This document shows, one piece after another, positions 32,701 to 42,058 of a stretch of 64,000 bases of DNA. Source of the DNA: JBGPEQ01 sp050180895 (lineage in GTDB: Bacteria; Pseudomonadota; Alphaproteobacteria; Dongiales; Dongiaceae). A model generated the notes under the pieces. That model was not told the DNA's origin and made no database searches. It worked only from the letters and a program-made list of their open reading frames with translations. Location: NCBI GenBank assembly GCA_050180895.1, contig JBFXDS010000011.1:97406-161405 (forward strand), read 5' to 3'. Position 1 is the first letter of the stretch. Every line of letters starts with the position of its first letter. Both the position numbers and the translations under genes were made by a program.

Positions 32701-32784
32701 TAGGGGCGAGCGGCGCTCGCCCTTGTTGCCACAACCGGATCATGCCGGTGGGTCGGCGAACCGGGCGAGCGCCGCTCGCCCCTA
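32701..32784. repeat. Palindromic repeat with 22-bp perfect arms
   Basis: Arms at 32701-32722 and 32763-32784 are exact reverse complements, beginning TAGGGGCGAGC and ending GCTCGCCCCTA. A small inner hairpin lies around CCGG. The TAGGGGCGA end is shared with the palindrome at 46274-46303, so both probably belong to one repeat family. It lies between hemA and prfA. Confidence 0.8.
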
Positions 32785-32806
32785 CAGCTGATGGATCGAG
32801 GCCGCA

Positions 32807-34114
32807 TCAATCTTTCTTCTCCTCATCGACCTTCTGCGCGGCACCCGACAACCCGAACAGGCGCGCCAGCAACCGCTCTATTGCCATCAGCTCGCCGCCT
32901 CCGTCCACTGCCGCGTCGGCGGCGAGGTCGCGCAGCGCCGCCGAGGGCGCGTGCAGCAGGCGGTTGATCAGCAGCCGCGCCACCGTCGCCGCATCGGCGC
33001 CGGGATTCTCCGCCACCACCTGGTCGCGCACGCTCTCGAAGTGGCGGCGCAACGCGACGACGGCCGGCGCGGCCTGCCGGCCCGCCTCGCCGACCGAGAA
33101 GGCGGCGACCTCGGCATCGACGATGGCCCAGGCCGGTTCGGCGGCGCCGGCGCGCAACGACTGCCCCTCGAGGGCGAGCCGCTCCAGGTCGCCCAGGCCG
33201 AACAGGAACGCGCCGTCGAGCTCGTGGACGGATTCCTCGATGTCGCCGGGGATGGCGCAATCGATGCAGGCCATCGGCCGCTGCCGGCGCGCCCGCAGGG
33301 CCTGCCGGACCGCGGCGGCCGTGATCGCCTGACGCTCGCCGCCGAACGCGGCGATGACGATATCGGCATCGGCCAACGCGGGCGCAAGCTCCTCGAAGAG
33401 ACGAACGTGACCGCCCAGGCGGTGGGCGATGAGGGCGGCGCGGGCCGGCGACGGGTGGACGACGACGAGACGGGACAGGCCGCATTGCCGCAGCTGCTCG
33501 GCCAGCAGCTCGCCCATCTCGCCGCCGCCGAGCAGCAAGGCCGCGCGGCCGGCGAGATCGCCGTGCACGCCGCGCGCCATCTGGACGGCCGCCGCGGCGA
33601 TGGACACCGGGCGCTCGCCGAGCGCAGTCTCGCTGCGCACGCGCTTGGCGGCGCCGTAGGCGGTCCGCAGCATCGCGTCGAGGCGCGGTCCGATCATGCC
33701 GCGCGCGGCGGAGCGGCGGTGGCTCTCCTTCACTTGGCCGAGCACCTGCGGCTCGCCGAGCACGACGCTGTCGAGCGACGATGCGACGGCGCAGAGATGG
33801 CGCAAGGCGGGACCGCCCTGCAGCTGGTAACCCTGCGCGGCGATATCGCCCGCGGCGACGCGGCCTTGCCCGGCGAGGACGTCGCGCATGATCGCGGCGG
33901 CGCGGACAGGATCATCGGCCGCGGCATGGAGTTCCGTGCGGTCGCAGGTGGAGAGCACCAGCGCTTCGGCGAGGCCGGCGGCGCGCAAGGAGTCCAGTAA
34001 CGCCGCCTGCCCGGCCTCGTCGGCGAACAGGCGTTCGCGCAGCGCGGCGGTGCCGGTCCGGTGGCTGACGCCGACGATGAGGTATTCGAGGCGAGGTTCC
34101 GGCGGTTCGGCCAC
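32807..34114 (-). CDS. hemA: Glutamyl-tRNA reductase
   Basis: A 435-residue NADPH-dependent enzyme making glutamate-1-semialdehyde, the first step of C5 tetrapyrrole synthesis. The nucleophilic Cys is C57 in LSTCDRTE, the Arg/Glu-rich substrate site is SLDSVVLGEPQVLGQVKE, and the NADPH domain carries LLLGGGEMGELLAEQL. The C-terminal dimerisation domain follows. The start is GTG 34114. A C5-type HemA is notable because many Alphaproteobacteria use ALA synthase instead. It lies between hisS and prfA on the same strand. Confidence 0.95.
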   Translation of the reverse strand: MAEPPEPRLEYLIVGVSHRTGTAALRERLFADEAGQAALLDSLRAAGLAEALVLSTCDRTELHAAADDPVRAAAIMRDVLAGQGRVAAGDIAAQGYQLQGGPALRHLCAVASSLDSVVLGEPQVLGQVKESHRRSAARGMIGPRLDAMLRTAYGAAKRVRSETALGERPVSIAAAAVQMARGVHGDLAGRAALLLGGGEMGELLAEQLRQCGLSRLVVVHPSPARAALIAHRLGGHVRLFEELAPALADADIVIAAFGGERQAITAAAVRQALRARRQRPMACIDCAIPGDIEESVHELDGAFLFGLGDLERLALEGQSLRAGAAEPAWAIVDAEVAAFSVGEAGRQAAPAVVALRRHFESVRDQVVAENPGADAATVARLLINRLLHAPSAALRDLAADAAVDGGGELMAIERLLARLFGLSGAAQKVDEEKKD

Positions 34115-34185
34115 GGGCTAGCCCGTTCTTTTAGGGACGGAGTCGGTTGCCCTGAACCAGCCCGTTATCGCTTGCATCGCAAGTG

Positions 34186-34268
34186 TGCGTCCTTCGACAA
34201 GCTCAGGATGAGGAAGAGTCTTGCTGGCGGAAAGAATAGCCCTCATCCTGAGCTTGTCGAAGGACGCA
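34186..34268. repeat. REP-like palindrome, family CCTTCGACAAGCTCAGGATG
   Basis: Inverted arms begin TGCGTCCTTCGACAAGCTCA and end with its reverse complement at 34268, enclosing a short non-palindromic centre. The same family recurs at 35581, 52111 (one arm), 54512 and 55367 in this window. Located between hisS and hemA. Confidence 0.85.
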
Positions 34269-34287
34269 CGACGCCTATCCCATCGTC

Positions 34288-35535
34288 CTAACGCCGATAG
34301 ACGGTCAACCGGTCCTGCAATTGCGCCAGCGGCACCTGCGCCTGGGCGCCCGATTGAAGGTCGCGGAGCGTGGCCACGCCTTTGGCCAGCTCGTCGTCGC
34401 CGATGATGACCGCGGCCGCGGCCTTGATCTTGTCGGCGCGCGCCATGCGCTTCTTGACGTTGCCGCCGAAGCCGAGATCGACGGCGAAGCCGGCGCGGCG
34501 CAGCTCCTCGGTCAGCTTCAGGGCGGCGGCCGCGGCCGCGTCGCCGATGGGGACGACGGCGAGCGGACGGGGCTCCGGCGGCGCCTCCCGCAGCATCATG
34601 GCGACGCGCTCGATGCCCGAGGCCCAGCCGACGCCCGGCGTCGGCGGGCCGCCCATGGTTTCGACGAGCCCGTCATAGCGGCCGCCGGCCATCACCGTCT
34701 TCTGCGCGCCGAGCTCGGCGGCGGTGAATTCGAAGCAGGTGTGGCAGTAGTAGTCGAGGCCGCGCACGAGGCGCGGATTGATCTCGTAGGCGATGCCGGA
34801 GGCATCCAGCCCCTGCTTCACCGACTCGAAGAACGCGCGGCTCGCCGCGTTGAGGTGGTCGGTATAGACCGGCGCCTCGGCGACGATCGCCCGGTCGCCC
34901 TCGTCCTTCGAATCGAGGATGCGCAGCGGATTGCGCTCCAGCCGGTCGATGCTGTCCTTCGACAGCTTCGATTTGTGCGCCAGCAGATAGTCGACGAGGA
35001 CCTTGCGATAGGCATTGCGGCTCTCGCCGTCGCCGAGCGTGTTGAGCTCCAGCACGGTGCGGTCGAGAGCGCCCAGCTCGCGCAGGATGGCGGCGCCGAC
35101 GGCGATGATCTCCACGTCGCCCTGCGGCTGCGCGATCCCCAGCAGCTCCACGCCGGTCTGGTGGAACTGGCGCAGGCGGCCCTTCTGCGGACGCTCGTAG
35201 CGGAACATGGGGCCGGCATAGAAATATTTGAGCGGCAGATGCTGCGATAGGCCCTCGGAGATCAGCGCGCGGGCGACGCCGGCGGTGTTCTCCGGCCGCA
35301 GGGTGAGCTGCTCGCCGCCGCGGTCCGTGAACGTGTACATCTCCTTGGTGACGATGTCCGAGGTGTCGCCGAGGGTGCGCTGGAACACCTCGGAGAACTC
35401 GAAGATCGGCGTCGCCATCTCGAGATAGCCGTAGCGCTCGGCCACCACGCGCGCGGTGTCGACGACGCGCCGATGACGGCGCATCTCGTCAGGCAACAGG
35501 TCGTGGGTGCCGCGAACCGGCTGCAAGGCTGGCAA
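34288..35535 (-). CDS. hisS: Histidyl-tRNA synthetase
   Basis: A 415-residue class II aminoacyl-tRNA synthetase. Motif 2 (MFRYERPQKGRLRQFHQ), the HisA motif (LVRGLDYYCHTCFEF), the HisB motif (MAGGRYDGL) and motif 3 (GWASGIERVAMML) are all visible, followed by a C-terminal anticodon-binding domain (about 320-415). The start is TTG 35535, with GGAG 7 bases upstream; the protein begins MPALQPVRGTHDLLP as expected. It lies downstream of ispG on the same strand, across a repeat-filled gap. Confidence 0.97.
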   Translation of the reverse strand: MPALQPVRGTHDLLPDEMRRHRRVVDTARVVAERYGYLEMATPIFEFSEVFQRTLGDTSDIVTKEMYTFTDRGGEQLTLRPENTAGVARALISEGLSQHLPLKYFYAGPMFRYERPQKGRLRQFHQTGVELLGIAQPQGDVEIIAVGAAILRELGALDRTVLELNTLGDGESRNAYRKVLVDYLLAHKSKLSKDSIDRLERNPLRILDSKDEGDRAIVAEAPVYTDHLNAASRAFFESVKQGLDASGIAYEINPRLVRGLDYYCHTCFEFTAAELGAQKTVMAGGRYDGLVETMGGPPTPGVGWASGIERVAMMLREAPPEPRPLAVVPIGDAAAAAALKLTEELRRAGFAVDLGFGGNVKKRMARADKIKAAAAVIIGDDELAKGVATLRDLQSGAQAQVPLAQLQDRLTVYRR

Positions 35536-35580
35536 GACAAACTCCGGAGAACTAGGCGAAAAGCGCTGGCATGATCACTG

Positions 35581-35771
35581 TGCGTCCTTCGACAAGCTCA
35601 GGATGGAGACCTTTGCACGGTGGAGTCCAAACCGCAGACGTTTCGGAATCGGATGTGTACAAAGCCGAATCGAAACGGGCACAAATTCCATCCGTGCAAA
35701 GGTCTCCAGGATGAGGACGTATCTTTCTGGCACCAGGAAAGCACCTCATCCTGAGCTTGTCGAAGGACGCA
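35581..35771. repeat. REP-like palindrome split by an insertion
   Basis: The outer arms (TGCGTCCTTCGACAAGCTCA at 35581-35600 and its complement ending at 35771) match the family at 34186-34268. A 101-bp element (35606-35706) interrupts the left side, flanked by a duplicated CAGGATG. With the insert removed, the palindrome has the same size and layout as the intact copies. Confidence 0.85.
35606..35706. mobile_element. 101-bp MITE-like element with 15-bp terminal inverted repeats
   Basis: Terminal repeats GAGACCTTTGCACGG (35606-35620) and CCGTGCAAAGGTCTC (35692-35706) are exact reverse complements. CAGGATG occurs immediately outside both ends (35599-35605 and 35707-35713), as expected for a 7-bp target duplication. 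There is no coding capacity. The ends look like those of an insertion sequence, so it was probably mobilised in trans by a transposase that is not in this window. Confidence 0.75.
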
Positions 35772-35793
35772 CGGCGCTGATCCCATTCAGGCG

Positions 35794-36930
35794 CTACTGG
35801 GCGGCGCTGGCTTGCGGCGCCGCCTTGGCCTTTTCCTTGGCCTCGATCTCGGCGGCCTTCTGCTCCGCCATCTTGACCAGGTGCTCGACGATGTCTTCGC
35901 CCTTGAGGCGATGGTGCGGCTCGCCGTCGACATAGACCTGGTGCGTGCCGTGGCCGCCGCCGGTGAAGCCGACATCGGTCTCGCGCGCCTCGCCGGGGCC
36001 GTTCACGACGCAGCCGATGACGCTGAGGGTCATGGGCGTGGTGATGTGGCCGAGCCGCTCCTCGATCGCCGCCACGGTCTTGATGACGTCGAACTGCTGG
36101 CGCGCGCAGGACGGACAGGCGATGACGTTGACGCCGCGGTGGCGCAGGCCGAGCGACTTCAGGATGTCGTAGCCGACCTTGACCTCTTCGACGGGATCGG
36201 CCGAGAGCGAGACGCGGATGGTATCGCCGATGCCGGACCACAGCAGCATGCCGAGCCCGACCGAGGACTTGACCGTGCCGGTGCGCAGGCCGCCGGCCTC
36301 GGTGATGCCGAGATGGAGCGGATAGTCGCAGGCCTCGGACAGGCCCTGATAGGCGGCCACCGCGAGGAACACGTCGGACGCCTTCACGCTGATCTTGAAC
36401 TCGAAGAAATCGTTGTCCTCGAGGATCTTGGCGTGGGTGAGCGCGCTCTCGACCATGGCCTCGGGGCAGGGCTCGCCATAGCGCTCCAGCAGCTCCTTCT
36501 CCAGGCTGCCGGCATTGACGCCGATGCGCATGGCGCAGCCATGGTCCTTGGCCGCCTTGACGACTTCCTTCACCCGCTGAGCCGAGCCGATATTGCCGGG
36601 ATTGATGCGCAGGCAGGCGGCCCCGGCCTCGGCCGCCTCGATGGCGCGCTTGTAGTGGAAGTGGATGTCGGCGACGAGCGGCACCTTCGCGGCCTTGACG
36701 ATCTCCGGCATCGCCGCCGTCGACTCCTCGTCGGGGCAGCTCACCCGCACGATGTCGGCGCCGGCGGCCTCGAGCGCCCTGACCTGCGCGATCGTGGCGG
36801 CGGCATCGGCGGTCAGGGTGTTGGTCATGGACTGGACGGTGATCGGGGCATCGCCGCCGACCGGCACCGCGCCGACGCGGATCTGCCGGCATTTCCGCCG
36901 CTGGATGTCCCGATAGGGCCGTACGCTCAT
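35794..36930 (-). CDS. ispG: 4-hydroxy-3-methylbut-2-enyl diphosphate synthase
   Basis: A 378-residue enzyme of the MEP isoprenoid pathway, using a 4Fe-4S cluster to convert MEcPP to HMBPP. It has an N-terminal TIM barrel (ITVQSMTNT, LVADIHFHY, RINPGNIG) and a C-terminal cluster domain with Cys ligands in ACPSCARQ and VIGCVVNGPGE. The C-terminus ends in a charged Ala/Glu/Lys tail. ATG 36930. The upstream neighbour is a RodZ-like gene on the same strand. Confidence 0.98.
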   Translation of the reverse strand: MSVRPYRDIQRRKCRQIRVGAVPVGGDAPITVQSMTNTLTADAAATIAQVRALEAAGADIVRVSCPDEESTAAMPEIVKAAKVPLVADIHFHYKRAIEAAEAGAACLRINPGNIGSAQRVKEVVKAAKDHGCAMRIGVNAGSLEKELLERYGEPCPEAMVESALTHAKILEDNDFFEFKISVKASDVFLAVAAYQGLSEACDYPLHLGITEAGGLRTGTVKSSVGLGMLLWSGIGDTIRVSLSADPVEEVKVGYDILKSLGLRHRGVNVIACPSCARQQFDVIKTVAAIEERLGHITTPMTLSVIGCVVNGPGEARETDVGFTGGGHGTHQVYVDGEPHHRLKGEDIVEHLVKMAEQKAAEIEAKEKAKAAPQASAAQ

Positions 36931-37043
36931 CGCATGCTCCGTCTCGCTGCCGGCTGGGCCGCACCATGCGCGCCGGTGCCTGCTACGGTCAAGGCCGCCC
37001 CACCGGCATAGGCGACAAATCGGCGTTCGGCAATGGCGGCGGC

Positions 37044-38390
37044 TCAGTTGGCCGCGGCCGTCCCCTCCAGCAGCCGGGCGGGCTCCAGCGCGATCCTCTT
37101 GACGACATGGCCGACGCCGCCCAGCGGCGGCGCCTTGCGGCCATCGACCAACACGTCGAGGCCGCCGGCGTTGCCGGTGGCCAGGACCAGGCCGGACTGG
37201 CTCGGCACCACATAGCGCTCGCCGGCGCGGAGGATCTGCGAGAAGACCTTCTTGCCGTTCGCGTCCACGACCTCGATCCAGCTGTCCATGCGCGCCTCGA
37301 GCACGACGCCCGGCGGCACCGCGGCCTGCTGCACCGCCGCCGGCTCCGACAGCGCGGGCAGCGCCGGCGCCGCGGGAATCTCGGCGGCGCCAGCGGCAGG
37401 CGCCGCCGGCGGGGTCGGCGCCGGGGCGGCGCTCGGCACCGGTGGCGGCTCGGCGACGGCGGCCGTCGCGGGTGGCATCGGTGCGGGCGAGGCCGGCGCG
37501 GGCGCGGCATCCGGTGCGGGCGGAACCGGTTCCGGGGCAGCGACGGCCGCAGGCACCGCCGTATCGCCGGCGCCGGGGGCAGCATCCCTCGCGGCCGCGG
37601 ACGGATCGGCCGCCGCAACCTCCGGCGGCGCCTCGCCGGCAGCGGCCATGGGCTGGTCGGGCGCCGCGACGGTGGGGATCGGCGCCCTGTCGCCGCCCGC
37701 ATCGGCGGGCGTGGCGGCATTGGCGATTCCGGCGCCCTGCTCGACCGGCGCAGCCGGCTCTGGCACCGCAGTCGCCTCGGGCAGGGCCGGCAGCAGGGGT
37801 GGCGGCGGCGTCTCTTGCGGCAACAGCGTCGGCAACGGCTCGACCGGCACGGCCGGCGCGGATGTCGCGCCGTCCGGCGGCGACAGCGCCACCAGCCGGT
37901 CCGGCACCTCGGCGATCAGCGGCAGTTCGCTGTCCTGCAGGCTCGACCGGTAGTACCAGACGCCGTAGAGGACGGCGAGCCCGACGGCCGAGACCAGCAG
38001 CACGGCGGCGCGCGGGATCTTGGCCTCGGCGCTCAGCGCCGGCAGCACGAGCTTGGTCTGGCCGTGGATGCGCGCCGCCTCCTCGCGGAAGCGGCGGACG
38101 ATGTCGGCGCCGTCGAGCCCGAGGTAATCGGCATAGCTGCGCACGAAGCCGACCGCATAGGTGGTGCCCGGCAGGTCGCGGAACCGGCCCTCCTCGATCG
38201 CCTCCAGGTAGGACAGGCGGATGCGCAGCTGGTTGGCGACCGACTGCAGCTCATGCCCCAGCCGTTCCCGGGTCAGCCGCATCAGCTCGCCGACGCCGAT
38301 ATCGACCGGATAGGCGCTGATGTCGATGACCGGCTCGGCCCGCGGTTCGGCCGGCAGGAAATTGAGGTTACGCTTCGATCGCCTCGCCAT
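37044..38390 (-). CDS. RodZ-like protein: helix-turn-helix, membrane helix, Pro/Ala-rich linker, DUF4115
   Basis: About 448 residues from ATG 38390. There is a cytoplasmic HTH of the RodZ type (VGELMRLTRERLGHELQSVA, SYLEAIEEGRF, TTYAVGFVRSYADYLG), a single membrane span (AAVLLVSAVGLAVLYGVWYY), a long Pro/Ala-rich periplasmic linker (about 170-360) and a C-terminal DUF4115 domain (SWIEVVDANGKKVFSQIL, LDVLVDGRKAPPLG). RodZ ties MreB to the elongation machinery. In this lineage such a gene often precedes ispG, as here. The linker is unusually long. Confidence 0.88.
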   Translation of the reverse strand: MARRSKRNLNFLPAEPRAEPVIDISAYPVDIGVGELMRLTRERLGHELQSVANQLRIRLSYLEAIEEGRFRDLPGTTYAVGFVRSYADYLGLDGADIVRRFREEAARIHGQTKLVLPALSAEAKIPRAAVLLVSAVGLAVLYGVWYYRSSLQDSELPLIAEVPDRLVALSPPDGATSAPAVPVEPLPTLLPQETPPPPLLPALPEATAVPEPAAPVEQGAGIANAATPADAGGDRAPIPTVAAPDQPMAAAGEAPPEVAAADPSAAARDAAPGAGDTAVPAAVAAPEPVPPAPDAAPAPASPAPMPPATAAVAEPPPVPSAAPAPTPPAAPAAGAAEIPAAPALPALSEPAAVQQAAVPPGVVLEARMDSWIEVVDANGKKVFSQILRAGERYVVPSQSGLVLATGNAGGLDVLVDGRKAPPLGGVGHVVKRIALEPARLLEGTAAAN

Positions 38391-38575
38391 TACGGATGTC
38401 CCGCGTCCCCGCGTTCGGATTGCGGCCGGCCTCTGTCGTTCGGGGACCGGCACCGGCGGTGGCGGCCGGTCCCGAAAATCCATTGCCCGGTCCGGCGCGC
38501 CGGCCATCGCCGACGGCCGTCTTGCAGCGCCAATTCTACCAACTCCGGGGCCGAATCGCCAACCTCCCGACCCCG

Positions 38576-40843
38576 CTAGAGGGCGACATTGTGGTCGCGC
38601 GCGAAGGCGCGCAGCCGTCCGCGCAGGCTTCCCGCCATGGAGCCCTGAACGCCCGTGAGGTAGGTCTGCAGGCGCTGGAGATCAAGGCTCCGGACCATGG
38701 TCTTGACCGGCCCGACCGCCGGCGGCGCCATGGACAGGTTGCGAAAGCCGAGGCCGATCAAGGCCATGGCGTCGAGCGGCTGGCCGGCCATCTCGCCGCA
38801 CAGGCTGAGCGGCACGGCGGCGGCCCCGCATTCGTTTACCAACAGCCGCAGCAGGCCGAGCATGGCCGAGGACAGGGTGTCGTAGCGGTCGGCGATGCGC
38901 GGGCTGCCGCGGTCGCTGGCGAACAGGAACTGGCGCAGGTCGTTGCTGCCGACCGACAGGAAATCGACGCGAGCCAGCAGATCCTTCAGCTGCCAGGCCA
39001 GGGCCGGCACCTCGAACATGGCGCCGACCCGGAGCTCCGTCGGCACCGGCTTGCCGGCGGTGCGCAGCCGCTTCAGCTCGAGGTCGAGGACGCGGCGCGC
39101 GGCGACGAACTCGGCGACTTCGCTGACCATCGGGAACATGACCTGGAGCGGCCGGCCGGCGCAGGCGCGGATCAGCGCCCGCAGCTGCTGGCGCAGCATG
39201 AGCGGGCGGTCGAGACCGATGCGGATGGCGCGCCAGCCCATGGCCGGATTCTCCTCCGCCTCGCCGCGCCAATAAGGCAGCACCTTGTCGCCGCCGACAT
39301 CGAGGGTGCGGAACACCACGGGCTTGTCGCCGGCGAGGCTCAGCACCCGGCGGTAGAGCTCGGTCTGCGCCGCCACGTCCGGAAAGTCGGAGCGGACCAT
39401 GAACGGAATCTCGGTGCGGTAGAGGCCGATCCCGTCGGCGCCGCTTTCGTGCAGGTGCGGCACGTCGATGAGCAGGCCGGCGTTGATGTTGAGGGAGATC
39501 CGCACGCCGTCGCGCGTCACCGCCGGCAGGTCGCGGGTGGCGGCGAACATCGCCTTGCGCTGCGAGCGCGCCCGCATGCCCTCGGCGAAGGTCTGGCGGA
39601 TGTCCTCGCCGGGGCGGACGAAGATCGTGCCGTTGTCGCCGTCGATGATCAGCGGGTCCTTGGGCTCGACGCGGCGGAACAGGTTCGCGACCCGGCCGAC
39701 CACGGGGATGTCGATGGCGCGGGCGACGATGGCGACGTGCGAGGTGGCCGAACCCTCCTCCAGCACCAGGCCGCGCAGCCGCCGGCGGTCGTAGTCGAGC
39801 AGCTCGGCCGGCCCCATGTCGCGCGCCACCAGGATGACGTCGTCCGGCAGCGCCTCGGCCGGCACCGCCCCGTCGCCCATGAGATGCTTGATCAGGCGGT
39901 TGCCGAGGTCCTCGAGGTCGAGCACGCGCTCGCGCAGATAGGGGTCGGTGACCTGGTCGAGGCGGGCGCGCATGTCGTCCTTGACCTTCTGCACCGCCGC
40001 CTCGGCGGTGAGGCCGCTGTTGATGATCTCGGCGATGCGGCCGAGCCAGCCGCGGTCCTCGGCGAACATGCGGTAGGTCTCGAGGATGTCGCGATGCTCG
40101 CCGCCGTCGGCGAGGTCGGACGACGCCAGCATGTCGTCGAGCGCGCTCTGCATCGTGGCGACGGCGGTGCGCAGCCGCTCCATCTCGTGGCGCGGATCCT
40201 CGGCTACCATCTGCTTCAGCAGGATGCGCGGCTCGTGCAGCACCGCCTGGCCGATCGCCAGGCCGCCATTGAGCACGACGCCTTCCAGCCGCACGGGCAG
40301 CAGGGCGATGCCTTCGGTCGGCTGCAGCTCGTCGAGGGCCACCAGCTCGCCGCTGGCCACCAATTCGGCCAGCACCGTGGCGATGGTCTCGAGGGTCTCG
40401 ACCTCTTCCTCGGTGTATTGCCGCGGCGTGCGGTTCTGCACCGCGAGCACGCCGAGCACGCGTCCGCCGCGCAGGATGGGCACGCCCATCAGCGAGTGGT
40501 AGATCTCCTCGCCGGTCTCCGGGCGGTAGGCGAAGTTGGGATGGGACTGGGCCTCGGCCAAGGCCAGCGGCCGCGCGTGGGCGGCGATGTCGCCGACGAG
40601 GCCCTCGCCGACGCGTAGCCGCGTCTTGTGCACGGCCTCGGGCTTGAAGCCCTTGTTGGCGAACAGCTCCAGCACCTCGCCGGGCCGCATGACATAGGCC
40701 GAGCAGACCTCGGCGACCATGTCGGCGGCGATGATGGTGACGATCTTGTTCAGGCGTTCCTGCGCCTTGCCGCCCCCGGCCATCACATCGCGAAGGCGGC
40801 GGAGGAGCAGACGGGTGCCGGTGGGCCCGCCCGCCTGCGGCAT
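38576..40843 (-). CDS. ptsP: Phosphoenolpyruvate-protein phosphotransferase PtsP (EI-Ntr)
   Basis: About 755 residues. The N-terminal GAF domain (about 25-165, with IIAADMVAEVCSAYV and GLVGDIAAHARPLAL) is followed by enzyme I: the phospho-His domain with catalytic His in SATSHVAIVARA and the PEP-binding barrel (SLNINAGLL, FRTLDVGGDK, GLGFRNLSMAP). It starts the nitrogen PTS phosphorelay that signals nitrogen and carbon status. The start is ATG 40843, or GTG one codon earlier at 40846; both overlap the stop of the nitronate monooxygenase gene. Position near lysC is typical for Alphaproteobacteria. Confidence 0.97.
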   Translation of the reverse strand: MPQAGGPTGTRLLLRRLRDVMAGGGKAQERLNKIVTIIAADMVAEVCSAYVMRPGEVLELFANKGFKPEAVHKTRLRVGEGLVGDIAAHARPLALAEAQSHPNFAYRPETGEEIYHSLMGVPILRGGRVLGVLAVQNRTPRQYTEEEVETLETIATVLAELVASGELVALDELQPTEGIALLPVRLEGVVLNGGLAIGQAVLHEPRILLKQMVAEDPRHEMERLRTAVATMQSALDDMLASSDLADGGEHRDILETYRMFAEDRGWLGRIAEIINSGLTAEAAVQKVKDDMRARLDQVTDPYLRERVLDLEDLGNRLIKHLMGDGAVPAEALPDDVILVARDMGPAELLDYDRRRLRGLVLEEGSATSHVAIVARAIDIPVVGRVANLFRRVEPKDPLIIDGDNGTIFVRPGEDIRQTFAEGMRARSQRKAMFAATRDLPAVTRDGVRISLNINAGLLIDVPHLHESGADGIGLYRTEIPFMVRSDFPDVAAQTELYRRVLSLAGDKPVVFRTLDVGGDKVLPYWRGEAEENPAMGWRAIRIGLDRPLMLRQQLRALIRACAGRPLQVMFPMVSEVAEFVAARRVLDLELKRLRTAGKPVPTELRVGAMFEVPALAWQLKDLLARVDFLSVGSNDLRQFLFASDRGSPRIADRYDTLSSAMLGLLRLLVNECGAAAVPLSLCGEMAGQPLDAMALIGLGFRNLSMAPPAVGPVKTMVRSLDLQRLQTYLTGVQGSMAGSLRGRLRAFARDHNVAL

Positions 40844-41910
40844 CACCCGGCGGCCCCGGCGCGCCTGGTGTCGGCGGCCGCGTCCGGTCCGAGGTCGCGC
40901 GCCAGCAGCGCGTCGACCGCCTGGTCGACCAGCTCGCGCAGAATGGCGGCGACCGGCTGCTCCCGGACGACCATGCCGACGCTTTGGCCGGCCATCAGCG
41001 AGCCGTTCTCGACATCGCCGTCGATGACCGCCCGGCGCAGGGCGCCGGCCCAGAAATGCTCGATCTCCAGCTGCGCCGCCTTCTGGTCGAGCTCGCCGCG
41101 GTCGACCTTGGCGATCATCTCGCGCTGGAAGTCCATGAAGCGGCGCACGCCGGCGTTGACGAGCGCGCGCACGGGGATGACGGGGAAGCGGGGATCGATC
41201 TGCACCGAGGGCACGGCGTCGCGGGCGCTGGCGCGGATGAAGGCCTGCTTAAACGCCGGGTGGGCGATGGACTCCTCGGCGCAGACGAAGCGGGTGCCGA
41301 GCTGGCAGCCGGCGGCCCCCATCTCGAGATAGCCGAGGATCGCCTCGCCGCGGCCGATGCCGCCGGCGACGAACACCGGCACCTCGCGCACCGCCGGCAG
41401 GATCTCCTGGGCCAGGACGCTGGTCGCCACCGGGCCGATATGGCCGCCCGCCTCCATGCCCTCGATGATGATGGCGTCGGCGCCGGAGCGGACCAGCTTG
41501 CGCGCGATCACCAGCGCCGGCGCGAAGCACAGCAGCCTGGCCCCCCCCTGCTTGATGCGGGCGAGCGCCGCGCCCGGCGGCAGACCGCCCGCCAGCACGA
41601 TATGATCGACCTTGTGGTCGAGGCAGACGTCGATCAGCTCCAGCAGCTGCGGATGCAGGGTGATCAGGTTGACGCCGAAGGGCCGGTCGGTCATCGCCGC
41701 GGTCGCCGCGATCTCCGTCGCCAGCAGCCCCGGCGACATGGAGCCGGAGGCGATGACGCCGAACCCGCCGGCATTCGACAGCGCCGACACCAGGTGCCGC
41801 TCCGACACCCAGGTCATGGCGCCGCCCATGATCGCCATCTCGCAGCCGAGGAAGGCGCGGCCCCGTTCCCACAGCTGGTCGAGGCGCCGGCGGGCGATGG
41901 CGCGGTTCAT
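40843..41910 (-). CDS. Nitronate monooxygenase family flavoprotein
   Basis: A 355-residue FMN TIM-barrel protein of the 2-nitropropane dioxygenase/enoyl reductase FabK-like family. Visible motifs are GCEMAIMGGAMTWVS, SNAGGFGVIASG, the FMN phosphate loop VFVAGGIGRGEAI and GAAGCQLGTRFVCAEES, with the family MEAGGHIG. It may oxidise nitronates or act as an NAD(P)H flavin reductase; family annotation is loose. Its stop overlaps the ptsP start by up to four bases, so ptsP is probably translationally coupled to it. That insertion between lysC and ptsP is not universal. Confidence 0.88.
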   Translation of the reverse strand: MNRAIARRRLDQLWERGRAFLGCEMAIMGGAMTWVSERHLVSALSNAGGFGVIASGSMSPGLLATEIAATAAMTDRPFGVNLITLHPQLLELIDVCLDHKVDHIVLAGGLPPGAALARIKQGGARLLCFAPALVIARKLVRSGADAIIIEGMEAGGHIGPVATSVLAQEILPAVREVPVFVAGGIGRGEAILGYLEMGAAGCQLGTRFVCAEESIAHPAFKQAFIRASARDAVPSVQIDPRFPVIPVRALVNAGVRRFMDFQREMIAKVDRGELDQKAAQLEIEHFWAGALRRAVIDGDVENGSLMAGQSVGMVVREQPVAAILRELVDQAVDALLARDLGPDAAADTRRAGAAG

Positions 41911-41935
41911 GCGGGCACCGCCGAGTCTTGCGCCA

Positions 41936-42030
41936 CACCCCCCACCCTACCCTCCCCCTCAAGGGGGGAGGGATGATCACTACGTGCTCTATTCCCTCCC
42001 CCCTTGAGGGGGAGGGTAGGGTGGGGGGTG
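41936..42030. repeat. Perfect 38-bp inverted repeat between lysC and the flavoprotein gene
   Basis: Arms at 41936-41973 (starting CACCCCCCACCCTACC) and 41993-42030 are exact reverse complements, separated by 19 bases. Each arm also contains CCTCAAGG. Transcribed, this forms a very stable hairpin and may terminate or insulate lysC transcription. The sequence type is a known sort of genomic palindromic repeat. Confidence 0.85.
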
Positions 42031-42058
42031 ACGCAGGAGAGGCTCATCGACGCTGCGC

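Noticed and set aside
38396..40618. 740-residue plus-strand open frame
   Set aside because: It is the antisense of ptsP, which has GAF, His and PEP-site motifs on the minus strand.
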